Assembly: GCF_000203815.1 (NCBI RefSeq)
Contig: NW_004457624.1
Coordinates: 620,001-684,000 of the forward strand
Origin: Cavenderia fasciculata
Lineage: Eukaryota; Evosea; Eumycetozoa; Acytosteliales; Cavenderiaceae
Reading direction: 5' to 3'
Length of the DNA: 64,000 bases
A model generated the notes under the pieces. The model was not told the origin of the DNA. It did no database searches and worked only from the letters and a program-made list of their open reading frames with translations. How positions within the stretch are numbered: position 1 is the first letter of the stretch; every line of letters starts with the position of its first letter. Both the position numbers and the translations under genes were made by a program. Shown piece after piece: positions 11,023 to 23,609 of the stretch.

Positions 11023-14000
11023 TTACCATTCGATACTAAATTTCTCTACAGTTCTTCTTGCTTCAGTTAAATCTTTTTGTACTTTGGTTCTTAAATAGAA
11101 AATTGGACAATCACGACTATAAATAATAAAATTAAAATTAATACTTTGTTTGAATTGAATTGATTTGATTTTCTATTCTTACTTTGAACATAAAACAGGT
11201 TGATGAAGAGAACCTGAACATCTTTGACATTGAGTCCAAGTTTGAGAGAATTGATTTTCAAGATTGGTCAAATTTTGAAGAGAGGTTTGATATAAATCGG
11301 CTTCCTTGTTTCGACAATCTTTACAGACACTTGATTCATTGGCAGCCAATTCGTTTGGACAAGCCATACATTTACGTTTCTTTTCAAGACTTGAAAAGAA
11401 ACTCTTTGTGGGTGGTGCCGATTGAATGTGCACAGAACGGGTGTGGTCACCTGTAAAGATGGACTCTGGGTTTGCTAGAATTGGTTCGAAAATACGCATC
11501 AATGGACCACGAAGTTGATGGTCACAGTAATACTTGGTATCGAGTTGAATGTTATTCTCCAATACATGAAGTGGATCGTGAGCCTTTTCATGAAGTGGTG
11601 CATTTTTAATACCCTGCGTAATAACAAATGGAACACGATCACCTAGAACTGGTGCAGTCGATGGATTCAATGCTCTCATCTTTAGAGCTACTTCATTATG
11701 AATAACTTTACCCTTGTAATCATTCTTTGAAAGTGCCTTTGTAATAACAAGCATTGAAATATCAATCTTATTTTGAAGTAAATCGCTAACAATATCTTTT
11801 GTAAATCTAAATAAATAAAATAAATAAAATAATTAATAAATAAATAATCTTTTTTTTTTTTTGATTCTTTTTTTTTGTCTTTCATACTCTTCAGCAGATT
11901 TAATATCTTTATCAATTAGAATCTTATTTAAAACAGTTGAAATAACCATTCTAACAAGAGGACAATTATCTCTACGAACAACTTCCAAACCCTTGACATC
12001 CATCTTGTCGTGTGTATCGGTCTTTGTCCAAAACAAACCAGCATATCTCTTTTTGTTGATCAATAGATATGGATAATAAACCTTTTCAAAGTCCAAATTG
12101 ATTGGTCTAATAAAACATTTGGCGGTAATCTCTTTTGAGGCCTTTCTACCCAATTCAATTGCCTCTGCTACAGTCTTTACTCCAAACTTTACCATTACAG
12201 AATCTGTATCACCATATATAATCTTTGCATCATTTTCATATCCATTTGCAATTGTATAAGTATTTTCAACATACTAAAAATAAAAATTAATAGTTAATAT
12301 ATAAATATATATTTTGTTTTAATTTTTTTGGTTGTTACATTTTTAGTTGTATCCAACATAACTCTACCAAAAGCAGTAACACTTCTAGAAATATCAAGAC
12401 AAGGTAATTTACCAACACGAGCACCAGTAAAACCATATACAGAGTTTGCAGAAATCTTTAGAGCCAATTGACGACCATCGAGTACAGCTCTCTTGAATGG
12501 ATCCTTTTCATTTTTGAGATCGTCCTTGGCCTTTTTACGAGCACCCAATAGTTCTTCAAGAATCTTGGGCAAGATACCCTTTCGGTGCGATGGCTTGATA
12601 AAGGCACTACCAGATGGTGTGAGGGTGTAGTCGTTTGGATCGACCTTTTCCTTGTCGGCAGCAGTGAGAAGGGTGGTATAACAGAGATTGTGAGCCATCA
12701 TAATCGATGGATACAAAGAGGTAAAATCGAGTGTTGCAATGGGTTCGTCATAGAAACCAACCTGGGGATCAATAACATAGGCACCTTGGAAACTGACATC
12801 GACATCAGACACACGTTTGGTTGGAAGTAGTAGATCCTCTTCCATGGCCTTTCTGTAGAGTTGAGAAACAACCTTGATACCTTCACCACGACCCAACAAA
12901 TAGCTGAGTGGTACACCAGTGACACGAGACATTTCTGCATAGTTGATGAGAATCATCAGCTTGTCTAATAGTTTGAGTGGGAGCTGTGCGTCCTTGATAC
13001 AGTAGACGGCTAGACGACGACGGTCATCGTCTGTTCCGTTTTGCAAGTCGGCAATGATCGAATAGTGGACATCCTCCTTTTGTTCCTTGAGGAAATGTGC
13101 CGATACGTTGTTGAGCGAATAACTCGACAGTTTGTGGTCACGTTGGATGGCTTGAATGATATCCAACTGGGTACGACCTGGCATGGACACCTCTTTACCC
13201 TCACGAGTACCAAGATTCTGCGATGAAAAAGTTGCCTTTTTAATCTTGGAGTGAGTGGTTTTGATACGAGAGAGAAGTGAAAAGTCACCAATCTTGAGTG
13301 CACGTGAACGTTCAATGAGATAGGGAAGATCGAAATTGGCAATATTGTAACCAATGATAATGTCTGGATCAACCTTGATGATAAACTTTCTCCACTCTCG
13401 CAACAAACTCTTCTCGTCGGGGTGGGTGAGTACGTGAGCACCGACAATATTGGAGCATCCTTTCAATGTGAATACATTCTTGATAAATGGTTCCGACTCT
13501 CCTTGGTTCTTGACAAGATTGGCAATTTGGATGACTGGATCTTCACCGGGCTCTGGAAAGACACCCTTTCTACCTGCACATTCAATATCAAACGAAAGAA
13601 TACGGAATGGAGCAATATCTGACCATTGTTCATTGATTGGATGTGACATGAAATCATCTATACTTGTATCTACTTCAATTTGACATGTTGATACTTTGTT
13701 TTGTGATATTTGATAACCTCCAGCTGGTAATTCAACCCAACTACATCCTGGTACTTTTCTATAAAAAATAAAATATAAAAGAAAAAATAAATATAAATAT
13801 AAAACAAATAATATATATCTTTTATATCTCTCATACTTGTCAATTAAAAATCTAAGAGCAAATGGAATATTTGATTCAAATGTTTGGTATACTCTAATTT
13901 CTTGTGTTGGTACGTTATAACCATATCTCATTCCATTCTCTAGAATATCTCTACACTTTGTAACATATCTTGGCATTGCCAGTGTGATCTTGATGAAATC

Positions 14001-14749
14001 AGACAATGGGTTTGGATTGTATCCAAGAATCGATTTCTTTTTAACAATTTCAATTCCTAATATAATGTTTTCTACATTGTTATTGGTTGTATATCTAAAC
14101 ATTACTTCCTACATAAATAAATAAATGTTATTAATAAATCCAAATCATCAATGTTTTCTTTTTTTTCTTTTTTTCTTTTTTAACTTGCATCTAAAGTTTC
14201 TCTAAACTCTTTACAATCTCTAACAGTGAATCCTGGAGGACAAGCAATGAAAAAGTATGGTAGGAAACCGTGAACCTTGCAGAGTACACTGTTACCGGTC
14301 TTGGTGATACCAAAGAGACGAACGACAGGTACTGGTCCAGTCTTTGGGCCAGGCATACCTGAAAGAGGTTCTTTTACCTCGCAATAATCTACTTCTAATT
14401 GTTGAAAGATGAAATTGTCTTTGAGAGGGTGCATGTCAGGAACAGGCTTTCTTGACCATAGTTGTAACTGTTGTTGTTGCGAACCATCCATATCTACATC
14501 GTCGTCTACATTGACTCCATCAGCATCTTCATCTTGATCCATAGCATCATCATCATCATCACCTCCAAAGTCAACATCATCTTCCTCTTCTTCCTCTTCT
14601 TCTTCTTCGTATTCATCGTCTTCACCTCCTCCTTGATATTTAGTCTTTTTAACAGGTCCTGCTGCAGGTCCTGCCCATCCTCCTGCTTTCTTTTGTGCAG
14701 TATTATTATTATTATTTGTATTTGTATTTGTATTTGCTCCTCTTTTCAT
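11023..14749 (-). CDS. pold1: DNA polymerase delta catalytic subunit
   Basis: Replicative B-family polymerase with 3'-5' proofreading. Six exons: 14189-14749, 13837-14108, 12339-13758, 11888-12273, 11183-11806 and 11023-11116, totalling 1118 residues, close to the family's usual 1,100. Residues 1-100 are an acidic low-complexity leader. Exonuclease motifs: FDIECAG (Exo I), [14 protein letters not shown] (Exo II) and YCIKDAQ (Exo III). Polymerase motifs: [18 protein letters not shown] (A), [12 protein letters not shown] (B) and [12 protein letters not shown] (C). The C-terminus has both cysteine clusters: [19 protein letters not shown] (CysA) and [19 protein letters not shown] (CysB, which holds an iron-sulfur cluster in the family). 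All junctions keep phase. The first intron only does so with a GC-AG border (GCAAGT donor at 14188). Confidence 0.97.
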
Positions 14750-14991
14750 TCTCTCCTCTTTTTCAAATGATATCTATATATCTATAGTTATAGAGATGCA
14801 ATACAAACATAAATATAAAAGCAATGCATTCTCACATATGTGTATGTTTTATTTTTTATTTTCCCTCCTTTTTTTTTTGTTTTTGATTTTAAATATGTTT
14901 TTTCGAGGAAACCTAAAATGGGATAACCGAACTTCAAAAGATTTCAGGTGATGCAATCATGATTGGTGGCACCAAAGTATTGTGTGAAAGG

Positions 14992-17900
14992 TTAATTTTT
15001 ATTTGTTTTAGTATCTACCCAATCTGATATAATGGATTGTACTGGTTTCATATTGATTTGTTGTTGGGTGTTGAGTTTTGGTATTGGAACCATTTGAGCA
15101 GAACCTCTGCTGCTGCCACGACTTTTAAAACTCTTGTTTAATCTTTTTGATAATTTAAATTGTACCTTCTTTTTTAATACTTTTACTGCTACAAATATAA
15201 TAGAGATGGATACAAATGATACACAAACGACAATCATAATAATCTTCCAATTGTGGTTAGGTAATAATACATCGTCACATTTACCAGAACCATCTGGATT
15301 GATAACTAGTGCTCCGAAATCAGGGTCGAGTATACTCTTGGCATTGTGGAAAGCCAATGCCAATCATTACAATTGATTGTTCATCGTTGATTGGTGTTGA
15401 TGATATGAGTTGAGTTGGTGAATAGGTTGGTCTTCCATCAGACAATGCAACATCAATGAATCGACCGTTGAATTGGATTCCATCTTTGACTACTCTGAGA
15501 TATTGCAACGATGACAATGAATCATAACTAAATGTTGAGATATCTTTGTCGATACAATCATATTGGATAGATTGGTTGTTGTTGATCAATGTTTTGAATA
15601 CAACTCGAAGTGTTGATAGGTTTGATGAGTATTGCCACTTGCTGATATTGACCTCTAGTTTGATAGAATTGGCATTGATCAATAGTTGTTTTCCTCCAAA
15701 TTCAACTGTTCTTGCAAGTGTAGAGAATGATATTGTTGATAGTACTTCAAATAGAAAATCAAGCCCATCAATATCAAATGATACTGTTGGGGTCGGTTGT
15801 ATTTGGTGTATCGTTCTGTTGATGTCTGTAAAAATAATTATAAAAAATAAAAAATTAATTATTAATTAATTTATACATATATTCTTCAATATGTATACAT
15901 ACATTTAGTCAAACAATTATCAATATCACTGTAACCATTCTGACATTGACATTTGCCACTATCATCACAATATCCATGACCATAACAATTAAATGTATTC
16001 GACTCACAATCTGATTTTGTTACTCCATCAGATGGTTGTTGTGGTTGTGGTGATTTAAGATTTAATATATTTCTAGCCAATGTAATTAAATGATTATTCA
16101 ATTTCAGTTGAACAGAAGCCAATCCAAATGATGGTTGTTGATCAAGTGTACAATTGATTTGGAATTGTGATACTGATTCAACAACACATTCGATTGTATT
16201 ATTAATCATGATTGATACATTTGTTGTTGTGTGAAGTGTTGGATATCGATGGACCAAAATCACCATTCAATTCAACATTCTTATTGTTTGTTGAATTATA
16301 ATTTCCTGAACTGATAATTGGATACGCTATTTAATAATAAATGTTATGGTTAGGATTATAAAAAAAATAAGAAATGTTAATTAATATTATTTGATTACAT
16401 ACGTTTTAAACAATCGTTGTAAAATGAATTACTATTACAAATACATATTCCATCATCACATTTTCTATTCCCATGACAATTATTGGTTGATTGTTCACAG
16501 ATATAGGCAAGTGAGTAAAATGTAAATGGTACTTGTTCTGATTGTGTGTATGAGTTTGAAACTACTAATTGATGATCTCCATTCGATAGAAGAGGTGTTG
16601 TACATTGGAATTGGTTTGAAGCAATATTTGTTAGATTGGTGCAAGCTGTACTATTATCAATTGTTATAGTGTGATTAAAATATGGACTATAATCCAATGT
16701 AAAATTGATAATAGTGTTGTTTTTGATTTGTACACCTGTCGGTTGACCAACATAGATATCAACCTTGACAATCATCATCTTTACTGTGTGTGGGTTCAAA
16801 TTGATTGTAACTTGAGTTGGAATATATGGTAATGGTGTTGCGCCCGTATATTTGAATATCAATTCTTGGTTTGGTATTACTTGGCTGATAGTATAATTTG
16901 ATTGACTAGATCCATATCCAATGTTGTTACCTATATATATAGGTTATTTATAAAAAAATGTAATTAATTTATAATTAATAATTATTGCATATCATTTTGA
17001 AGTCATAAGTGCTTTCATACCAGTAATAGTAGCAATATTCTTCTGAGTAATTAAAAGATTATCTTTGTTATTAATAGTAACTTTTAAAAAAATAATAATA
17101 AAAGAATGAGAATAAGTACAACAAGTATGACAAGTACTGTAAATTGTCAGTTGAATAAATAAATAGTAGATACATACTGGGACAGCCAGCCACTAAATCA
17201 GTATATATGTATTTTTGAGAACCATTATAGTAACACAAGAAACAATCTGGAAGTGATGGAACTGAAGTGTTGCGGATGTCCAAATCGGTAATTCCACAGA
17301 ACGATTCAGTAATGGGACCTTTAAAGTTGGCGTTAAAATTAATAACCAAAGTTCTTAAAGTGTTTGGCAAGTTTGAAGAGAAACTTTGGAGGTTATTATC
17401 AATTAAATATCTGTGATGAATAAAAAGAAATAAATAAAAATTAGTATTTCAATTGATATGTAATATAATATAATCGGTCATACAAATAGCCTAATCGTTG
17501 AGGAACTTGGATAAATGAAAACTCTGTACGTCCCATTCCTCTCATCTGTAAAGATAAGAGGTTTGAATACGATGAAACAGAACTAGATATTGGGGATGGA
17601 AGTACTGTCGATTGGGGTCCAGTGATCCATCTATTAGATTGGTACAGATTACATAGATTGGTATATATAAACCAACAGTGATAATTAATACTATTGTAAC
17701 TAATTTTCTGATCTAATTATATATATATAGGGTTATTTATCTTACAATAATTCTATACTTGAAGGATCTCTTATTCTTAAATGGCACTGAGTGACGTAAT
17801 GGTCTCCAGTGCAAGCTCTGTTACCAAATCATTATTAATAAAGAGTTTTCTTAAAACAATTATATATTTTTTACACAACACTTACAATCTCTTTTTTACG

Positions 17901-19019
17901 GTGTCACTTGGATCTAGATTAAAGTAGACTGTCGTGTTTGATCCTAGAAGAGCGTTAATAGCACTGAGAGTGATAATGATTAGTTATTAATAACTTGAAG
18001 ATTACAAAAATGATTAAACTTACAAAACCGAAAGCTTTGGAAATGATTTAGAGGTTACATTGATATGATGTGATCCATTGATACAATTGGAATAAAAATA
18101 ATCAGAAAAGAGAGAAGGAAAGTAGAGAGAATCGTCAATCGTAATAGATGAAACTGGAAATTGGATAGTGATTGATTGAAGATCGACAGAGTTGTTTAGA
18201 AATGTACGAGGTATTATTAATGGTTGGTCGAGGGTTAATTGAAAATCAACAAGATTAGGAAAGTTATTAAAATCGCTTGGAATGTAACTGATCGATGTAT
18301 CATAAAGCAATTCAATTATACTCAAACTTTTGACCGATTTGAGCAACTTTAGAATATTGATTGACTGATTGACAACAACACCTTTACAATCTAAATGGAT
18401 ACTTTTCAAAGCAGGCATAGTCAATGTTGTCAAAGTTGATGAGGGACTGCCACCATCGATTCGAGTATAGGAATTGAAATAACTAGATTCCATAAATAAA
18501 TAATGTAAAGGTAATAAATAAATAATGTAGAGGTAAATATCAATGATCTCTTTCAACTATAATAAATAAATTTCTTTATCTCTTTTCATACATTTCAACG
18601 ATACGATATTGTCCATCAAATGTGTCGTTATTACAAACAAATCTTGCATGTACATTTGATCCAGCATAAAATGGATCACATAGAGACTGATTCTGTGGTA
18701 CTGGTAGTCCATATTGTCTAAAATAAAACAAATAACAACACAACGAAAAAGAGAAGAGAATATCAACGTTAGACCTAAACAACTAGCTAATGTTGTTTAA
18801 TGATAATGATGATGATCATACCGAATAAGAAAAATAGCTGATTGAACTAGATAATAAAACGATCATGGCTATTAGTAAGTAACTCTTAAAAGTCTTTTAC
18901 CGCCCATAATAAGGACTATACATACGTTCATCATCAGGAATAGTTTGTTGTGAATTTGAATAATGACAACAAAGTAGTAGTGTCGCTACTGTCATCACAA
19001 GAAACCAATTACTATTCAT
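14992..19019 (-). pseudogene. ComC-like cell-surface gene, copy A (damaged)
   Basis: Multi-exon gene of the dictyostelid ComC family: secreted or type I membrane proteins with leucine-rich repeats, TIG/IPT and EGF modules, a ComC supersandwich domain, one membrane helix and a basic tail. Exon 1 (18926-19019) is a signal peptide, NSNWFLVMTVATLLLCCHYS. A very short exon follows, then QYGLPVPQNQSLC and several LRR exons (TLPALKSIHLDCKG; TLRTLVINFNANFKGPITES), a TIG exon with the first EGF (CHGNRKCDDGICIC), a second TIG exon with the second EGF (CYGHGYCDDSGKCQCQNGYS), and a last exon with the supersandwich domain (LLINANSIKLEVNISKWQYS), membrane helix (IIMIVVCVSFVSISIIFVAV) and basic tail. Relative to copies B and C it lacks 2 bases near 16220 (a stop follows at about 16190) and 2 bases near 15336 (removing helix and tail). 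It also lacks about 55 residues at the front of the supersandwich domain. Confidence 0.75.
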
Positions 19020-19476
19020 TGTACTTTTACTATTACTCTCTAACCTAAACCTATTACTTCTACTATTTCGATTCTTTGTTGTATGTACATAACTTGAGCG
19101 GTGTTGATTATTTCAACATGTTGATGATGTTGAAGCAACAACCAAGAGGAGTTGATTGATCGCTCGTCATTTTAATAAAATCGGTGATGTACAATCGATA
19201 GCCCTCAAAATGCTATACATGATGGCAAGATTGACACTACGATTGTTAAAGAGACAGTAGGAAAGGGTTGCTAATTATGACAACCAGCTATGTTTGAACC
19301 ATTCGAAAAAGAGATACTGAAATATGTATTGAAAAGAATGAATTTATTACTTCGATGAGTGTTCTGTGTGTTTTTAAACAGACATTTTTATTTTATTAAA
19401 ATTATAAATATATATCAAATATTAATATTATTACAATCGTAAGACTTGTTGGAAATGAAATGATAGTGATTTTTGC
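19020..19476. other. Upstream region of ComC-like copy A and 3' end of copy B
   Basis: No gene. It carries sequence shared with the upstream regions of copies B and C: an inverted-repeat box (19104-19137), CATTTTAATAAA near 19170, and TTGCTAATTATGAC near 19268. Confidence 0.6.
19104..19137 (-). promoter_or_regulatory. Conserved inverted-repeat box upstream of ComC-like copy A
   Basis: In gene sense it reads TTCAACATCATCAACATG then TTGAAATAATC: 8-base arms TTCAACAT and ATGTTGAA around a 7-base spacer, about 90-115 bases before the start codon. Near-identical boxes lie at the same distance before copies B and C, which suggests a shared control element. Function is inferred only from conservation. 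Confidence 0.45.
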
Positions 19477-22400
19477 TTATGATGTTTTGGAGTGATCAGT
19501 TGTTGGTACGATTGGATTGAAACCATATTGGTAGAACCTCTTTTGTAGATTTTCCTTAAACTTTTTGGATTGTGCTCTCTTTTTTAAAGCTATGACAATC
19601 ACCACTATACTAGAGACTACAACAAATGATACACAAACGACAATCATAATGATCTTCCATTTGATGTCTGATAATGATACTGAGTCACATTTACCAGAAT
19701 CATCTGGATTGATAATCAATGCACTGAAATCTGGATCGAGTATACACTCTTGACATTGTGGAAAAAGAATTCCAATCTTGACAATTGATTGTTCATCGTT
19801 GATTGGTGTTGATGATATGAGTTGGGTTGGTGAATAGGTTGGTCTTCCATCAGACATTGCAACATCAATGAATCGACCGTTGAATTGGATTCCATCTTTG
19901 ACTACTCTGAGATATTGCAACGATGACAATGAATCATAACTAAATGTTGAGATATCTTTGTCGATACAATCATATTGGATAGATTGGTTGTTGTTGATCA
20001 ATGTTTTGAATACAACTCGAAGTGTTGATAGGTTTGATGAGTATTGCCACTTGCTGATATTGACCTCTAGTTTGATAGAGTTGGCATTGATCAATAGTTG
20101 TTGCCCTCCAAATTCAACCGTTCTTGCAAGTGTTGAGAATGATATAGTTGATAGTACTTGGGCTGGTTGGTATGTTGAAGAGGAAGATGAAGTATTCAAT
20201 TGATAGTTGATAATAGTGGTGTGATTATTAGTGGATGCATTTACATTCCAAGTGTAATTGGATATAAATAGCTCCTTGATAATAATATCATCTAAATCCA
20301 ATTCTTGAATCGATACAATTTCAAATAGAAAATCAAGTCCATCAATATCAAATGCTAATGTAGGATCCGTTGTATTTGGTGTGATCGTTGTGTTGATGTC
20401 TATAATGGATCGAAATAAATTAATATAAAGATTTAATTTGACATTAATTAATTAATATAATTATATACATACATTTAGTCAAACAATTATCAATATCACT
20501 GTAACCATCTTGACATTGACATTTAGCACTATCACCACAATATCCATGACCATAACAATTAACATACGTTTTGAACAATTATTATAAAATGAATTACTAT
20601 TACAAATACATATTCCATCAATATTACATTTTCCATTCCCATGGCAATTATTGGTTGATTGTTGACAGAGATAGGCAAGTGAATAAAATGTAAATGGTAC
20701 CTGTGATTCCACGTATGAGTTTGAAACTATTAATTGATGATCTCCACTCGATAAAAGAGGTGTTGTACATTGGAATTGGTTTGAAGCAATATTTGTTATA
20801 TTTGTGCAAGCTGTAATATTATTAATTGTTACTGTGTGATTAAAATATGGATTATAACCTAAAGTAAAATTGAAAGTGATGTTGTTTTTGATTTGTAAAC
20901 TAGTCGGTTATCCAATCGTGATATCACCTTTGACAATCATCATTTGTACTGTGTGTGGATTGAAATTGATTGTAATTAGAGTTGGAATAGATGGTACTGG
21001 AGTTACAACATCTGTATAATTGAATATCAATTTTTGGTTTGGTATTATCGAGTTGATATAATATTGTGATTGAATAGATCCATATCCAATGTTGGTACCT
21101 ATATATTATAAAAATATATATTTAAATTAATTAATAATAAATAATTCACCGTGTCCTCACTTGTTTTCAAATCAAATTAAGGTCTTGACTCGTTGATCAT
21201 TAATGATAGTATACATACCAGTAATAGTAGCAATATTCTTATTGGTAACTAAAAGATTATTTTTGTTACTAATAGTAACTTTGAAAAAGTAGTAAAAGAA
21301 TGGGAATAAGTATGACAAATCAGTCTGTCGAATAACTATAGTAGGTACATACTTGGACAACTTGTAAATCCGACAGGTTTCACAAAATCTGCCGGTAGAT
21401 AGATATTTAAAAATAAACCTTGGTAGCACCAGAAACATGCTGGTAGTGATGAAACTGCAGTGCCACGGATGTCTAAAAAAGTTAATACACAGAATGATTC
21501 AGTAATGGGGCCTTTAAAGTTGGCATTATTCTCAATAACCAAACTCCTTAAAGTGTCTGGCAAATTTGTTGTGAAATTTTGGATGCTGTTATCGCCTATG
21601 CCTCTGAGATGAATAACAATTAATAAATAAATAAATTAGTATTTAAAATTGATATGATATTAAATAATTAGTCATACAGATAATTCAATTGTGGAGGGAA
21701 CTGGATGAATGAAAACGAGGTAGGTTGCATTCCTCTCATCCATAAATCCGTGAGGTTTGAATACAATGAAGCATCACGAGAAATAGGCGATGGTAATATT
21801 GTCGATTGACGTCCAGTGATAGATCTAGATATAGGTTAAAAACCAACAACAGTGAGTATTAATAAGTGGATGCATTTGAAATTGCTTATTTAATTATTTA
21901 TCTTACAATGTTCTTATACTGGATGGATCTCTTATTCTTAAATGGCACTGAGTGGTGTTATAATCTCCAGTGCAATATCTGTACAAAATAGCATTAATAA
22001 GGAGTTTTCTAAACAATTATTATTATTCTTCTAACACTTACATTTTCTTTTTTACGGTGCCACTTGGATCTAGATTAAAGTAGACCGTCGTGTTCGATCC
22101 GTGAAGAGTATTAATAACACTGAGAATGATTAGTCATTAACTTTTGAAAGTACAATAAATGATAACTTACAATTTGTCAATTCTTGGAAATGATTTAGAG
22201 GTTACATTGATATGATGTGATCCATAGGTACAATTGGATTGAAATGTATAAGAGGTGAGAGAAGGAAAGTAGAGAGAATCGTCAATCGTAATAGATTGAA
22301 TTGGAAATTGAATGTCGATTGATTGAAGATTGATAGAGTTGTTTAGAAAGGTAAGAGGTACTATTAATGGTTGGTTGAGGGTTAATTGAAAACTTGTAAG

Positions 22401-23151
22401 ATGAGGAAAGTTATTAAAATCGCTTGGAAGGTAGCTGATCGATGCATCATTCCCAAAGTAAATTGAATTCAAACTTTTGACAGATTTGAACAACTCTAGC
22501 AGATTGATTGACCTGTTGACAACCCCTTTACAATAAATATAGATACTTTTCAAAGCAGGCAATGTCAATGATGTCAAAGTTGATGAGGGACTGCCACCAT
22601 CGGTTCGAGTATAGATATTGAAATTACTAGATTACAGAAATAAATAATTTAAATAGGTTAATTAATTATGCTCATATATTCAAAAAGGATCTCTTTCAAA
22701 TTAATTATTATCTCTGGTCTATCTACATACATTTCAACGATACGATATCGTCCATCAAATGTGTCGTTATTACAAACAAATCTTGTATTTGGCTCACATA
22801 GAGACTGATTCTTTGGTACTGGTATCCCGTATTGTCTAAAATACAAAAACAACACAGAATTCAATACATTAGTATGTATAAAGTATAATATTAGAAAGAA
22901 TGATGATAGCTTACTGAATTAGGAAAATAGCTGATTGAACTAAATAATAAAACAATGATAAAGCAAAGATTAGTAAACTCTTAACAGTCTTATTCTTTTT
23001 TAATGTACATATGCTCAAAGAGTATACAATACATACGTTCATCATCGGGCAGGATTTGTTGTTGTTGTTGTGCATTTGATAGTGAAATATGATAATGACA
23101 ACAAAGTAGTAGTGTCATTATCACCAGATACCAATTACTTTTACTATTCAT
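19477..23151 (-). pseudogene. ComC-like cell-surface gene, copy B (damaged)
   Basis: Same family and order as copy A. Exon 1 (23037-23151) encodes a signal peptide, NSKSNWYLVIMTLLLCCHYH. LRR exons follow (TLPALKSIYIYCKG; TLRSLVIENNANFKGPITES), then one TIG with the first EGF (CHGNGKCNIDGICIC), and the most complete last exon of the three copies (19477 to about 20400), with the full supersandwich domain, membrane helix IIMIVVCVSFVVVSSIVVIV and a basic tail. Two lesions are visible. An in-frame TAA at 20908-20910 in the TIG domain stands where copies A and C have CAA. A deletion at about 20560-20570 fuses the end of the first EGF to the middle of the second EGF exon, removing the second TIG domain and shifting frame. 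The long intact last exon suggests recent loss. Confidence 0.75.
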
Positions 23152-23609
23152 TGTACTTCTGCTGACTATGTGCTCTCTAACATAAAACTACGACTACTGT
23201 AACTTGAGTGATTATTTCAGCATGTTGATGTTGTTGAAGCAACCAAGCAAGGGTATCATGCTTGATCGATCACCCGTCATTTTAATAAACTCGAGTACTA
23301 CAATCGATGTCCATCTAATTGTTAGAGACAGGAAGGGTAGCTATTTATGACCAAACCATTCGAAACAGAGATTAGTGCTGAAATGCATCTTGAAAAATGA
23401 ATGAATTATTTTAGACCTTTCCTGGTATAGAAAAATGTGAAGTTCACTATTAGAGCCATTAATTTTTAATTAAAGAATTAATTAAAAAAAAAGGTTGGCA
23501 TCGCATTCCCCTTCAATCATTCATCATCCTAATACTACAACAACAACATTATTTGTTTGCAAATATATATTTATATATATATACATATATTACTTTAATA
23601 TTTCAATAA
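23152..23609. other. Divergent promoter region between ComC-like copy B and the CCCH gene
   Basis: No gene. The left part repeats the copy A upstream region (inverted-repeat box, CATTTTAATAAA near 23281, TATTTATGACC near 23342). The right part (about 23460-23609) is AT-rich and should hold the CCCH promoter. Confidence 0.6.
23210..23241 (-). promoter_or_regulatory. Conserved inverted-repeat box upstream of ComC-like copy B
   Basis: In gene sense TTCAACAACATCAACATG then CTGAAATAATC, with one arm position changed from the copy A version. It lies about 60-90 bases before the start codon. Confidence 0.45.
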
